Positions 15,772 through 28,094 are shown, counted from the first letter of the stretch. The stretch: 64,000 nucleotides of DNA from Muricea muricata (GCA_963855995.1 OY979730.1:4723341-4787340), one strand, 5' to 3'. A program made the numbers and translations. The notes: generated by a model from the letters alone, not told the origin.

Positions 15772-18700
15772 GTAAGTTTGCAACTAACTGAATTCAATCC
15801 AGATGTGTGGATATATTATTCAATTTTGAACCCGTCAATCCCACTAAGGAAAAAAGTAAAGAGTGACAATACTATGATCTTCAAGAAAGTTAATTAAATT
15901 TGTGCGGAAAGCATTTTTGTATCGAAATATGTTCGGGAAAAAATACAGCATTCATGTACATTGTTTAATAATATTATACAAGAGCAAATTGTAGTTGATT
16001 CAAGAATACGAAGAAAACAATTTATTTTCCGAATGAGAAATACAGTACAATACGCAGAAAATCTGTCATTATTCACAAAATTCGGGAACTCGGAAAATTT
16101 TGGCTGGTTTCCAAAGCTATAATTTATAAAATGGAAAAGCAATTTGAAGAAATATTTAAGTGCACTTGTTATTCAATGTACGCAGAGAATATAGTTACCG
16201 AAATTTCAGTCTTACTACCATACATTGCAATGATTATAATTTAGCCGAATGATATAAAACATTTGCCTAGAATGCAGGAAATGCTGTTTCAAGGATAATA
16301 AAATAAAGTATGCATCGTGAACATAATCTTGTTTTGCTTTCCATGTTTTGTTAAATAATTCTAATTGTAAACGGGATTTTTTTGAAAAGGTTGCTTTCTT
16401 CTGTTTCACTAAATTTTGAACGTGTTGATTTTCGATAACTATGTTCGTCACTATAACAAATGGACAAAACTGAAACACAGTTATGCAAGGGGTGCAAACA
16501 CAATGGAATTCGCTTTATGTAAATTTGCAAAGGGTGCAAACCCAATGGCGAAAACAATAGATTCAAGATGGCGTCTTTAACCATGAAAAGGCCTACCCTG
16601 GGGCATGCATGGAACATAATAAACATTATTAAACATTACAATAAAACCATGACCACATTTGTATGCAAATAATGCAAACAGTAAAAAATCCAAATGGTGT
16701 ACACTACGGTACAGAAATGCATTGTGCCAACCAATCAGTAAATTACACATGTTTTAAACTTACCAGTTTGTCTTGAGTTAATAATGCAATTATATATTCC
16801 TGCTTTGTTTGTATTCTATATATAATTTAGGTGCTTCGTATCGCGCCCGCGATATACTATTGATATAAACCGCTGTGAGTACGGAATCAACCTCATAGAG
16901 ATTATAAAAGAATAGAGGGGGCATCGTAGGATAAATTCAGTCAAATTTAAGGCCAAATTTAAGACCCGGATGTCTGGTTGGGCACCTAATAGCTGGGTAT
17001 CGACTTTTCACAACAAGAGATCGAGAAAGCTCGAGAAAAACTTTTTTTCGATTTTTTTGCACTCAGTTTTTTATGTAAAACAAAGGCGAAAATGTTAAAG
17101 ATTAGTGCGGGATTGCCTTGAACGTTTTGAATTTTGTGTTTTGAATACAGGATAAAGTTGGGTATGTTTTATTATTGAGTATTTGTGAGCGAAAATGCAA
17201 TTTTTGGATTCGAAACATCAGATGAACACACTAGAAAAGTCCTTAAAGTTTAAATACATCGCAGTATTGTGGTTGTGCACCTTGTTGCACCTCTAAAACA
17301 ATTTTGATAACTGTTTGAAGGCAAATAAGTTCAATTTTTGTCCAGATGTGGGATAATTTAGCAGATATTTTACAAAACCTAGCTGCAAAAAGCCGGTCAA
17401 AAACTGGTTGCTATGCGTTGCTACGGAGAACCTAAGGTTGAAAAACTCCAATATTTACACAAAAATCTGGCTTTCTGCACCTAAAATTACAAAAACTCGA
17501 AAGCTTAAACATATTTTCTCATTATAGCCAAATCTGCGTGTATCATAGTCATAAAAACAAGCAAAAATTGACAAAAACTGTGTGTTTTCAGTATACCTCG
17601 GGGACTTAAATTCCGGGGCCCTCATCAGATTTGTTCAATTTGTCCCGCGATTCGTCATCTGATGCCGCCTCTATTCTTTTATAATCTCTATGATCAACCT
17701 GTTCTAGTTCTAGGCTAATTGAAATGAAAATGGCGGACATACTTGTGATATTTATCAAAGCTGACAAAGCATGATCAAAGGTTTAGGGTTTGCATCTTTT
17801 GCAAGTGAAAAACGTTCACGAAAGGTTGAAAATGCTGTTTTGTTTGTGGTATGCAAATGTAGTCGTTGTTTACTGTAATATTTTATAGTTTGTCAAGCTT
17901 GCAAATGTCACTGACGTTTATCGTTTGACTTTGACAACTAAAATTAATATCGAATATGATAATTATGTCAGGTAGAATCGCCCAACTGTAAATTTTGCAC
18001 ATAAAGAGCTCATAAGGCACTTAAGGCGTTGATAAAAAAGACTCTGCTACGACTATTCAGTGGTCAAAATGTTGTTCTTTGTACCGCATTTGTTTTGAGT
18101 TATCCAGGAACAATATTTACTAACAAAACCCTAGGTAGCCCAATTTTAAACCACAATCACAATTGGGCTACCTAGGACAAAACATATTGCAACCTCAGCG
18201 GACAGCGGACATCTTCGCGACCTGACTCAGATGTCTGCTTAAAAGCGGTGTCCGCTTTAGAAGGGTTGTCCGCTAAAAAGAGGGTTTTGCAAAAAGCACA
18301 ACACGGTAATTTCTCCTGTAATTTGACTATCAAACAGTACACAATCTAAAGCCTACTAAATGTATATGTTAAGAATTATTGTGATTATAATTAATCCCTA
18401 CTAATATTCAGCATTTCTTAGTTCAGTAATTTAGAAAAAAATATATAAATATTTGCTTTCAAGTCTCCCTCTCACAACATAAAACATAAGAAAGTGTCAA
18501 TTAGTTACAAATTATTAAGCATCTCTTGAGTCATTTGAATTTTGAAGAAGGAATCAATAAAGTTTGCTAGTCTCTCACTATGTTCGCTGAGTTTGGTGTC
18601 TGTTTAAAAAGGGTGTCCGCTTAAGGCATTCGACTGCAGCAACAAGCAATGAATTTGGGTTTATAATATATATCAATCATGTTTTTGCACATTATTCTGG

Positions 18701-20712
18701 TTTATATAAATGAATACAGAGTCCAGTTCTGGCATAAACAGATTTTCAGGTTTTTCGTGGGGAGGGGGGATATTTAGAAGGCAGAGCAGTGGCAGTGGGC
18801 TGGGGCCACAGTTGTTAATAGGGGTGAAGGGGCTTTTGCTCCCGGAAAATTTTGGGATTTTTGATTTTATTTAGCTCAAAATATATATTTGCAAATCTTT
18901 ATTTTTGGGGGAGGGGGGAGCTCTCTAGGTGGTGTGGGAAACACCCCTTGCACCCTATTCAAAAAAATTCATAACTAAAAAACCCAAAAGGTAAATGTTT
19001 GTGAGCTTTTGTGATTTGGGGAATATTTTTTGTCTTATTGCGAGTTAACGCGAGTTTAAGCGATTATAGGCGATTTAGGAGAATTTCAGTAAATCATAAG
19101 TCGCGATTTAGGGTGATTTAAGGCGATTTACCGCCCCAGAGTAGGCCTATGAAAGGGCCTACTGTGGCGTAGGTTACAGCAAGACTATTACGCAAGCAAC
19201 AGCATATAAGGCCATTTTGCTTACAAAGTTGTCCAAGAACCTATGGAAATGTGACCTTCAGGTCAGGCATGACGACCTGTTGAGGACGCTATTGGAAACA
19301 GTCATTGTATGACCTAGACGTGAAACAAAGGTCGAGTTGATATGTTTTTTTATTTTTTAACAATATTCGTGCTTTTCTCTACTAGGGCATGCATGCCCGT
19401 CAAGTTGGATTCGTGTTGGTAGTAAATGCTACTGGTTTTCCAATTCTCGAATAAAATATAAGTATTATGACGCTCGCTCGGGATGCCAAGCGCTTGGTGG
19501 AGACTTGCCTGTAATATCCAGTTTGACTGAAAGCAATCTCTTGGCAGAAGAAGCAAAACGTCACGGACTGGAGGAAGTCTGGCTTGGGTATTTCAGGTAT
19601 TTGTATGCGGTTCATAGCTAAACAATCATTCTGAATAAAATGACAAATATCGATCCTGTAATGGGATCTGTAGCCCCAAGCACAAAATATATTAAAATTC
19701 CAATTCATACTATATTATTGTCTGTGTTTTTATAGAGAAATTTGTCGTTTAAAATATATTCAGTTTTCAGTTTATAACAACGCTAAATATCACTGATAGC
19801 AGTCCTTAACTTATTCGAAATGCTCGTGTGCTTCTATCTTCGTGGAAAAATATTGGTCCGATCATGTGAAAATCCCCAAATCTATGATTTTGTATACATA
19901 AGGAGGGGAGGATTCGTTAGGTAAGAGATGGGCTAGACAAACCGCAAGGAGCCCGGCAACAAGCTGCCTTTAATACGCTTTGGAATCTAATCATTTCATG
20001 CAAGAAAGAATTTTACGCCTTCCTTTTGGTTCTCTTATTTTTAACGTTTTATTGGTCGGCTCAGCTCTCGCACTCGTGCTTTTTCTGGGCCATAATTAAG
20101 GCACATTTCCACTGCATTATCGGCAGAATGAAAATATTGGTGATTGGCCAACACAAATTTCCTGTCGGAAAAAATATTGAAGATGAAAAGTTGCAGCTTT
20201 TAAAAACATTATTTTCTTGTGAAGATGGGCCTTTTACCGCTTGACAAATTCCACACCGTTTGAAGTATAACAAAAATCTAGGCCGACTAGGTCACTAGGT
20301 TTTGGGTATAAGTAATGTCCTCGTGGTACCAATATCAAATCTTCCGATGTCGAATACGTCAATCTTAATTGGCTTCGTAGCCTAGAATATACCACTTCCT
20401 TTGTTTATAAGTTTTCACTTTCATGACATCTATATCGACTAAATCTATATCTCTATGTCGCGTACTAGTGGCCAGTGGCATGACTAATCAAGTACTTTGA
20501 TATTTGTTACTGTAGGCCGCGTAGTCGGAGTCACAATTTTCATACTGTTTGTGGAAAAATTGCAACATATTTAAACTGGGCACCCGGTCAGCCAAACGAT
20601 GTTAGCGGATCACAGAGCTGTGTATATCTGTATACTGAGAAGAACAAGTTGGGAAAATGGAATGACGAAGGATGTGGTTGGGAACATAATTACGTCTGTC
20701 AATACAATGGAT
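15720..20712 (+). CDS. Secreted single-domain C-type lectin, three exons
   Basis: Coding exons are 15,720-15,771, 19,386-19,596 and 20,516-20,712; all junctions are GT/AG and keep phase. Exon 1 encodes a 17-residue signal peptide (MFKLLAIVAVLCATFCA). Exon 2 starts the C-type lectin fold: CPSSWIRVGSKCYWF, then YYDARSGCQALGGDLPVI and VWLGYF. Exon 3 holds the long-loop region LNWAPGQPND and the WND and C-terminal VCQ motifs. The QPN triplet replaces the usual EPN (mannose) or QPD (galactose), so sugar preference is unclear. The paired cysteines typical of the fold are present. A donor-like GTAAGT follows at 20,713; splicing to 20,840 would create TGA at once, while reading through stops at 20,750. 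Likely role is extracellular carbohydrate binding. Confidence 0.85.
16894..17692. mobile_element. 799-bp hAT-type MITE with 8-bp target duplication
   Basis: Terminal inverted repeats start CATAGAGATTATAAAAGAAT. The 8-bp direct repeat ATCAACCT flanks it exactly (16,886-16,893 and 17,693-17,700). Eight-base duplications are the hallmark of hAT elements. It has no coding capacity and lies in lectin intron 1. The 26,044 element has closely similar ends. Confidence 0.9.
18127..18180. repeat. Short hairpin with CCTAGGTAGCCCAATT ends
   Basis: The inverted arms CCTAGGTAGCCCAATT and AATTGGGCTACCTAGG enclose about 20 bp. The GGGCTACCTAGG end recurs at 46,430, so this may be the smallest member of that MITE family. 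Confidence 0.7.
18195..19385. other. Rest of lectin intron 1
   Basis: Contains dispersed GTGTCCGCTT motifs (18,200-18,280 and 18,600-18,625), a G-rich stretch near 18,760-18,920, and a degenerate GCGATTTA-rich block (19,030-19,130). No further exon seen. Confidence 0.4.
19386..19596 (+). CDS. Lectin exon 2, first half of the C-type lectin domain
   Basis: Preceded by a pyrimidine-rich acceptor ending TACTAG and followed by GTATTT. Read after exon 1, the codon GGG is completed at the junction and the frame stays open. It holds the CPSSW and GCQALGGDL motifs. Confidence 0.85.
20516..20712 (+). CDS. Lectin exon 3, ligand-loop half of the C-type lectin domain
   Basis: The acceptor TACTGTAG is at 20,508-20,515. 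The exon begins with one base that completes an Arg codon from exon 2. It carries NWAPGQPND, KWNDEGC and NYVCQ. The first 15 residues are atypical for the family, with a Cys where Asp is usual before the loop. Confidence 0.85.
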
Positions 20713-20841
20713 GTAAGTTAAAATATCTATTTTTACAAGTATTATTGTAATTAACATGTTCTCAAAAGATGGATATTATTCTTTTCGTGCAGTTTGATTT
20801 GTTGTTTAGCTTCGGATATCCTTCCACTTTTCACCCCAGGA

Positions 20842-22696
20842 GCAAAAGAAAATGGGTTCCCGTCTCGTTTCAGTTCCGGCGCCTGTAAATCAGCCTCTAA
20901 GACAAATCAATCCCATGTTAGGAACATGATCTACATCGTCAGTAATTGTCTGCATTGTCACCTGGTCTAAGTAGACGAAACTGGAAGATAAAATAACATT
21001 TCGAAATGAAGAAACAAACAATTTATGTACATCTTAGAACTCACAATATTGACCCAAATTCCGGATCGACAATAAGTAAGAAAATCCTCTATTCAAACAT
21101 CATCTACCGGTATGAACGGGAGTCATCGAAACCCTTGAGATTCGAAAATATTCCGACAATTATGAATGGTTATGCTGGTCGAATTCTCGACATTTAATAT
21201 GACTAGTAAGAACTTGGATCGTAATGGTCTATATTTGATTTATTTTATATTTTTAATTTTAAATTTTAAATTTTAGAACCTAAGTTTACGATTATAACAT
21301 AATTGGTACAATTTTTTTAGCTTTTAGCGTGATAGAATTAATCAAGAAACACTAATAACATTCTTTTAATTTGCACATTTATTTTTTAACTGAGCGATAT
21401 GCGTGTATATAAGGGGACGATGTATTATTTAGATTAGCCTTTCATTCACTGATGAAGTCTTAGTCGGCGAAAAATAGGAGGAAATTATAAAAGTTAATGA
21501 TGGACGTTTTTGAAGCCGTTTAAGAAACTCGTTATCGGGCTTTATCTGTGTATAAAGCCGCTCGCCTTCGGCTAGCGTCTTTATACACCAATAAAGCCCT
21601 CCTGCTCGTTTATTAAACGTTAGATAAAACACCGAAATGTGTATGTAAAAATGAGGCGCTAGCCGATTTTTTTACACACACTTTGAGTGTACACTTATAC
21701 GCCGGTATATAATAAATAATTTCGAGTTTATGTTGCTTCTCAAACGAACTTATTCAGCGATCAACACGAAAATTAAATTTACACGAAAGTTGAGTTATTT
21801 TATGGACGTTTATTACTTTGGTATAAAAACAATATGGTGGTGATTTCCTTTGTGTGTTTTGATCATGAATTATTCACGCATTTGAGAAGTTTAAAAACAT
21901 TTTCAAGACAATAAGAAATGTTCAGCTACTTTACTCTTGAACGTGTCTAAACTGAGTGTAGACATCATATTGCAACTAAGAAACCATTAAATACCACAGT
22001 TCCAGTGTTGTAAAAACCTTTAAATTTTCTAGCTACTTCTAGCTTCATTTCAAGTGATGAAAAGCCATTTTGTTTTTGTTGCAACGTGAATATGTGGTGC
22101 GAAGATGTCTTGTATTTTATATAATACCATGATTTGTATGAAACTTAGCATTAACTGGGATATAACAATAATAATACTGAGCACAATTTAATTTAAACTC
22201 GCCTTTTCACTGTAATTGTTCATTTTTCAGGTGATTGATCAAGAATTGCAGGGTGGATTATGTTGATTAAGTAAACATTTTGATGTATGTCAGTCATACA
22301 GCATAAAAAACGATTAGTGTAGTCCTAGCGTTGGGTTAAATAAAAATAATAAACAGGCATGTAGTATCAAAGTTGAAAATTGAATAAATCAGTCTTGCAG
22401 AGAGAAAGAAGAGGTTTTCTTTTTAGATTTAATTTATATTGGTATCATACCTCTTATTCAAATTGTCCAATCAGAAAACTGCTTTTCTACCACGTGACGC
22501 TGTGATTTTTTACGGTATTTCACTCAAATCCCTTGATTACCCTCACAGGTGGGATATTATAGTACCACGGTACGATCCACGGTAGATCTAGCATGGGATA
22601 TTATAGTATCTCACGCGGAACGCGTGGACACCACGCGCTTAGGATGATGAAAAAATATGGCGGACAAAAACAACAAAATCTCGTGAACTACTTTAG
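20842..22696. other. Intergenic, no gene recognised
   Basis: AT-rich. Around 21,500-21,640 the phrases GGGCTTTAT and TATAAAGCC recur inverted, and the region distantly resembles 44,570-44,710, so it is probably a transposon relic. Short ORFs lack domains. Confidence 0.4.
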
Positions 22697-22700
22697 TTAA

Positions 22701-23077
22701 GGTGGTACACTGCAAAAGAATCCAGGAATGCTAAAAATGATTCGCGTTTCTAAGTTGTTGTCATAGGAAATGAGAAATCGACTTTTTCATTTACCTGAGA
22801 AAAACGACATTATGTGTTTTTGCATATATTTATAATTTGCATGGCACAATATCATAGAACATTGAAAGCAGAAGAATAAACTAATAGCGCATATTGTTAT
22901 CTGCTGAGGGTAAAATCACGGCTTTACCCCGTGAAGGTGCAGAATTTTCTGGATTTCTCCGTTTTTAACATGCTTTAATAAAAAAAAATAGAGAGAATTT
23001 TTTAGCAAGCCGGTAGCCAATGAATTTTTCAATTCTTGTAAAAACGGTAAATTTGGAATTTTTTGTGATATGCCACC
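22701..23077. mobile_element. 377-bp MITE flanked by TTAA
   Basis: The ends are GGTGGTACA and TATGCCACC, a short imperfect inverted repeat. TTAA is present on both sides (22,697-22,700 and 23,078-23,081), as produced by piggyBac or Kolobok transposases. Non-coding. Confidence 0.7.
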
Positions 23078-23275
23078 TTAAGGCACTCAAAATGCTTTAA
23101 CAAAAAAAAACATTTATTTAAGAGATATAGTCCGCTTCAATGGTCGGGTTCAAAAACTCAGGTATGAAGAAAAAAATAAACATTGTATTGCTTAGTTATT
23201 CTACAAGTTTATTCTCAACTTGGTGGGTTTTACACATTCGGTATAATATATGATTTATAGACCTTCTGCTAGGAC

Positions 23276-23333
23276 GATTCGGCGAAAAATTTCCCTCAGT
23301 GATGATATTCACTTCGGGTAATTTTTCGCCGAA
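23276..23333. repeat. Hairpin with TTCGGCGAAAAATT arms
   Basis: TTCGGCGAAAAATTT is followed about 28 bp later by its near complement AATTTTTCGCCGAA. No function assigned. Confidence 0.6.
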
Positions 23334-24482
23334 TACCTCTCACCCCAGGTCTGTAAATGATAATTATTAAGACCTCGCTCATTGTTATGAAACTTGGTTA
23401 AATGATTGTGGATATCCTCCTTAACCCCCATCCAAGAACTGTTGATTATTTGTATATTTTAAGCCATGAATGAAAAAAAGAGAACACCGTACAGTGAATA
23501 GTAATAACTAGAATTACGCATGCTGTTAAGAAAGTTGCGACACAAAGGCTTTTCGTTTAAATGTATATTCTTGAATGTTATGCTTCATATAGTTTTCAAT
23601 GAATGTTTGGCTTCATATAGTTTTCAAAATTAAACTTCAGGTGTGTACTAGTTCGATGATTGTAAACGCCGCATTTTTAGGCTTAATGTCGCAGTTATCA
23701 AAATGTTCAACAATTTTGATGATTCTTCTTTCAGTTATGTCATTTTTTGTTACACATAGTTCGTTACTATGGCAACACACGCATACAAAAATCCTTTTAA
23801 AACAGCCTACTGTTTTGTGAAGTTGGAAAAAAAGCACTGTGACTGCAAATTTCTTTCGTAGAATATTTTACTCAAGGAGGCTCCGAACAGTTGCTAATAT
23901 ATATGCGCATTTTCCATGGCAACATGACGATGCCGGTTATTTAGCCTACATCAGGTGAGAAAGCTATCCAAAAATGAGAACTGTGACCTTCCTTTAGCAG
24001 AAAGTTTATTTTTATGACATTCTGAACTTTTTTAGAAAGTTATAAGAAATCGCCAGTGTAGTTTTTAAACTCCAACATGTCATTTTACAGTTGCATTTCA
24101 GTAAAATTTATCAGCTTATAATCTTTTGAGGAGCATCTAGAGGAAAATGCGCATATATTTATTATGTAGCGAGCCTCCCTAAAACACAGACAAACCATAA
24201 AGCGAAATATGAATTCTGTAACGCTATTTTTTAAACAGACATTCAAAAATTGACATGCATTTCTAATGCCATGTGCAAGTGACATGCAACGCATGATAAA
24301 CAATAGAGTGACGCGAGATGGCGTGAGTAAGGCGCTTGATCAGGTCATATATGTATGTGCTTTCGTTAATATTCTCGGACACACGAATAGTCACGAGAGT
24401 TTTTTCATCAGTATAACAAGACGTTTTGTTTTCGCCATTGTTGTGTAAGACATTTTGCTGTGTGTTAATACAGCGATCCAGT
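23334..24482. other. Intergenic, nothing recognised
   Basis: Short ORFs on both strands have no recognisable domain and lie in AT-rich sequence. The phrase CTTCATATAGTTTTCAA is repeated at 23,583 and 23,611. Confidence 0.4.
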
Positions 24483-26024
24483 TAGCCTTTCTCACGACCT
24501 GCGAACAGGTGCATGTCCGCCATGTTTGGGTGCCGAGTAGCGCGAAGAGCGAGATGGAAAACACGACAAAAGTTGTTTTTTAAAAGCAATCTACAATGTT
24601 GGAGTTGAAGTTTTAAAGGTAGGTTACAGTCGCTGATGTAAACAAACGCTTTGTTTACATTTTGAGCTGCTATATTTGTAAAATTTGATTAAACTAACTG
24701 AATATCTGACACTTTTTGGGTTTGCTATGCTCCTAATGGAACATAAACGAGCGTTTCAATTCAAAAAAATTTTTAAAAACGCAAAATTTGGACAATGTGG
24801 TCCACATTTGTTATGAGCAGATTGGATGCGCAGAAGCGACTGTAACCTATCCTTAAATGGTTAAAAATGAGCAGGCAGTTTGATCTTTTGTTGGTAAGTA
24901 AAAAGTGTAGTTACTTTCATCCTGGAGAAATTCTGGTGTCAAACTTGCAAAATATAAAGAGAAAAATGATTTTGAACGAGCGAGGAGCCAACTCAAGGTG
25001 AGAACATTTTTGTACCCAATTGCTGGGTTTTCAAATCCGAGCTATGTCAATTCTACTACACCTAAGGTCATATAATTTGGTATACATGTTATCATGGACC
25101 GTTTCTGCATCTGGATTCGGTAAAAACAAGACATACTAGTACAAAAATTTAAAGATTTTTTTTGTTGTTTTTAAAACATGATCGCGACACGGCCGTATTG
25201 ACTCAACAAGTTTCATGATGATTTGACTCTGGCTACAGTAAATATTAGCTAAAACTTAACACAAACAAAACTAAAATAGAAATAAACAAGGCAGCTGACT
25301 TTCTTTTGTTAAAATAATATAAATTACCTGCTTACTTAGTCATAAATCTGCATTTTTAGGAGTAAGTGTACGAAATTTTAATTAGACGTTCGAAAACGGG
25401 CTTTTGTAGTAATAACGCCAGCAATTATAATCTTTGCAGTAGGCGGTACATGTACTCAAATTTGATGTACGTGCAGTAGCTCACATTTAAGAATTTATAG
25501 AAATTTTATATAACCACTTACAACCTTTTTTGGTGTTTATTTTGCTTGGGTTCAAAAAATATTACTATACGAGGAACAAAACCTTAAATCGTCGAGTCAA
25601 TGTCGCGATCATGTTTTAAAAACAACAAAAAAACCTTTAACTTTTTGTACTAGTGTCTTGTTTTTACCGAATCTAGATGCAGAAACGGTCCATGATAACA
25701 TGTACCAAATTATGTGACCTTAGGTGTAATAGAATTGACATAGCTCGGATTTGAAAACCCAGCAATTGAGTACAAAAATATTCTCACCTTGAGTTGGCTC
25801 CTCGCTCGTTCAAAATCATTTTTCTCTTTATATTTTGCAAGTTTGACACCAGAATTTCTCCAGGATGAAAGTAACAGATCAAACTGCCTGCTCATTTTTA
25901 ACCATTTAAAACTTCAACTCCAACATTGTAGTTTGCTTTTAACGTGTTTCCATCTCGCTCTTTGCGCTACTCGCTACCCAAACATGGCGGACATGCACCT
26001 GTTCGCAGGTCATGAGAAAGGCTA
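24483..26024. mobile_element. 1.5-kb foldback element with arms of about 0.5 kb
   Basis: The left arm (24,483 to about 25,230, including a 236-bp insertion) is the inverted complement of the right arm (about 25,600-26,024), with moderate divergence. Outer ends read TAGCCTTTCTC and GAGAAAGGCTA. About 370 bp of unique sequence lies between. A 61-residue ORF in the right arm (MSRQFDLLLSSW...) is matched in part in the left arm, but no domain is recognised. Confidence 0.85.
24617..24852. mobile_element. 236-bp MITE in the left foldback arm, TTAA site
   Basis: The ends are AGGTAGGTTACAGTCGC and GCGACTGTAACCTATCC. TTAA flanks it on both sides (24,613-24,616 and 24,853-24,856). The right foldback arm has the same sequence without it (TTTTAAATGG on the minus strand), an internal empty site that proves insertion. 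Confidence 0.9.
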
Positions 26025-26043
26025 GTTGCATCAGTCTTCCGAA

Positions 26044-26493
26044 CATAGAGATTATAAATAATACTAGAGGAGGCATTGTAATCTTTTTCACTGATAACAA
26101 AAGGGAACGCGTTTATTGGGGGGCAAATTCAAGTCCCGGATGCAGGGCCAGGCGCTTATTGGCTGAGCTAATGCTTCCTTAGCAACCACCTTAGCAACAG
26201 CAGAAATCTGTATGAAATGCTTTCCTCATCGTTGTTGAGGTCGTTTTGCCGGTTTTGTGGGCAAAATAGTACTTTTTCAATTGTTTTTACTGTTTTAGAC
26301 AATCTTAAATGATATTTTCAATATTTTTACGAGGAAAAACGTTTCAAAAAGCAAAAAAACTCGTCTAAAATGACTTTTTTGCCTGGGACATCGTGAATGA
26401 GTGAACATCCGGGACTTGAATTTGCCCCCCCAATAGCCGCGCTCCCAAATTTTACCCTCGATGTCCTCTCTAGTGTTATTTATAATCTCTATG
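26044..26493. mobile_element. 450-bp hAT-type MITE with 8-bp target duplication
   Basis: The inverted ends start CATAGAGATTATAAATAA and extend about 30 bp. CTTCCGAA is duplicated exactly at both flanks (26,036-26,043 and 26,494-26,501). Same end family as the 16,894 element. Confidence 0.9.
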
Positions 26494-26523
26494 CTTCCGA
26501 ATGTGTGTGTGAAGAGGGGGCAT

Positions 26524-27426
26524 CAGTGAACTCAAAAAAGACTGGAACGATAACTTGGCCGCCATCTTTGAAGCCAAATTGAAGGCCGCCATGAAGGCCA
26601 AGCCACCAAAATATGACCTTTAACTTCGTGTTTTAGAGCCAGTTAGGTGCTAAATATTTTCTAGATAGATTGAAATTTCATGTACCTCAACTTTCTAGGA
26701 CGTCCAGTAAGGTTTTAAAATATTTTTTGGCTGCTAAAAATGAAAAACAGTTTCGGTGAAAACTTTGTGATGAAATATCTTTTTTAAACAACTGATACCT
26801 TTCGAGTTTTAACCGTTAGATGGAAGAGGCTGCCAAGAACTATCCGTAACCGTAGTTTAAAGCTTTAAAACTAATGCTATCTGACGAAAAATATAAGTTT
26901 TATACGTATTTTTAAATCAACCATACAAATACACCACTTTGAAAACCTCGATTTACTCACGTTTTAAAAGGGCTACAGCAAAGACTAAAAGCTAAAAATA
27001 AACAACGATACCTGGACTTTAGCACAAGATAAGTTTTGGAACTGTTGAAATGTTTTAAAGCAATATATTCTTGAATTGAAGAGCGTAGTTTGCTTCGTAG
27101 TTTGCTTCGGCACGTTGAAACTTTCGTCATTTTCCAGAGTAAAAAACTGATAGCCCTCAATTTTTTCTGTAACTAAGTGTAGAACAGTCAGGAATATCCA
27201 GAAAACCAGGATTGAATCTTTAAAATTGAAGTCTTGTGATGAAAATTCTCATTTTTCATGTATATTTTCGCTCAAAAACAAACTTTTCACTCCTCGTAAC
27301 TTTCCCCAGTCCTTTCGAACAAGCCATTTTCCCCGCGCGGTTCCCGCCTTTTGCTTCAAATTTGGCTTCGTCCGATCATAGGACGAAAACATAAGAGTTA
27401 TCGTTCCAGTTGTAGTAGAGTTCACT
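26524..27426. mobile_element. About 0.9-kb hAT-type MITE with AGTGAACTC ends
   Basis: The inverted ends AGTGAACTC and GAGTTCACT continue as CTGGAACGATAACT with small indels. The 8-bp repeat GGGGGCAT lies at 26,516-26,523 and 27,427-27,434. A related shorter copy lies in USP14 intron 1. Non-coding. Confidence 0.8.
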
Positions 27427-27436
27427 GGGGGCATAT

Positions 27437-27712
27437 AATCGTGCCAACAATAGGAATTGACCGTACGCCTGTTGGAAATGCTTTTAACGCATATAACATT
27501 ATGCTATTCCTGGCCATCTGAATATTTCATTTTGGCTTGCTGTCTGTTTTTTTTAATGGAAGTCTCTCAGAGTTTAGAGAATACTTTTGAGGCCTTCGGT
27601 GGGCAATATAATACACCCTTACGGAAAGTAGGTCATTTGTTTATAAAGCCTCGTTTTCGAGTATGAGAATCTCTTAATCGCAAAAACGGGGCTCTATACT
27701 CGAACCAAACTG
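27437..27712. other. Non-coding spacer
   Basis: Nothing recognised. Confidence 0.35.
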
Positions 27713-27786
27713 ACCGCGTAGCTGAGTTGGCAGAGCATTGGGCTAGCATTCTAAAAGATCGTAGGTTTGATTTCCACCGTGGCCAG
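27713..27786 (+). ncRNA. tRNA-derived sequence, Ala(AGC)-like
   Basis: A box TAGCTGAGTTGGCAGAGC and B box GGTTTGATTTCC are spaced as in a tRNA. The anticodon arm TTGGG-CTAGCAT-TCTAA gives AGC. The acceptor halves pair poorly and the B box is degenerate, so a SINE or pseudogene is likelier than a working tRNA-Ala. Confidence 0.5.
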
Positions 27787-27897
27787 GCATATTTTTCAAC
27801 GAAGTGACTAGATAGCCGGCAGCCGGTCACGTTTCAAAATTTACTAAATGACCGGCAGTTCATAAACTTTAAATTGCTTTGTTTGTAAGGAATTTTA

Positions 27898-28037
27898 GCG
27901 AAGCCTGCGTTAGCTCAGAAGGTTGGATGCACGCCTGCTACGACGTACTACGTGGGTTCGGATTCGGGTTCGGGTTCGGGTTCGGGATCGGGTTCGGGTT
28001 AGGATTAGGGTTAGGGTTAGGGTTAGGGTTAGGGTTG
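27898..28037 (+). repeat. tRNA-like head followed by (TTCGGG)n and (TTAGGG)n
   Basis: GCGTTAGCTCAGAAGGTTGG resembles an A box region. From 27,954 a hexamer array runs as TTCGGG and changes into TTAGGG (about 28,000-28,035), the animal telomeric unit. It may be a SINE with an unstable tail or an interstitial telomeric repeat. Confidence 0.7.
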
Positions 28038-28094
28038 CCAGTTATTTAGTGCAGCAAGTAAATACTAGATAGTAGGCTAAAGATCTGCCTTATT

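Noticed and set aside
27713..27786. Functional tRNA-Ala
   Set aside because: Acceptor stem pairs poorly and the B box is degenerate; treated as tRNA-derived repeat.
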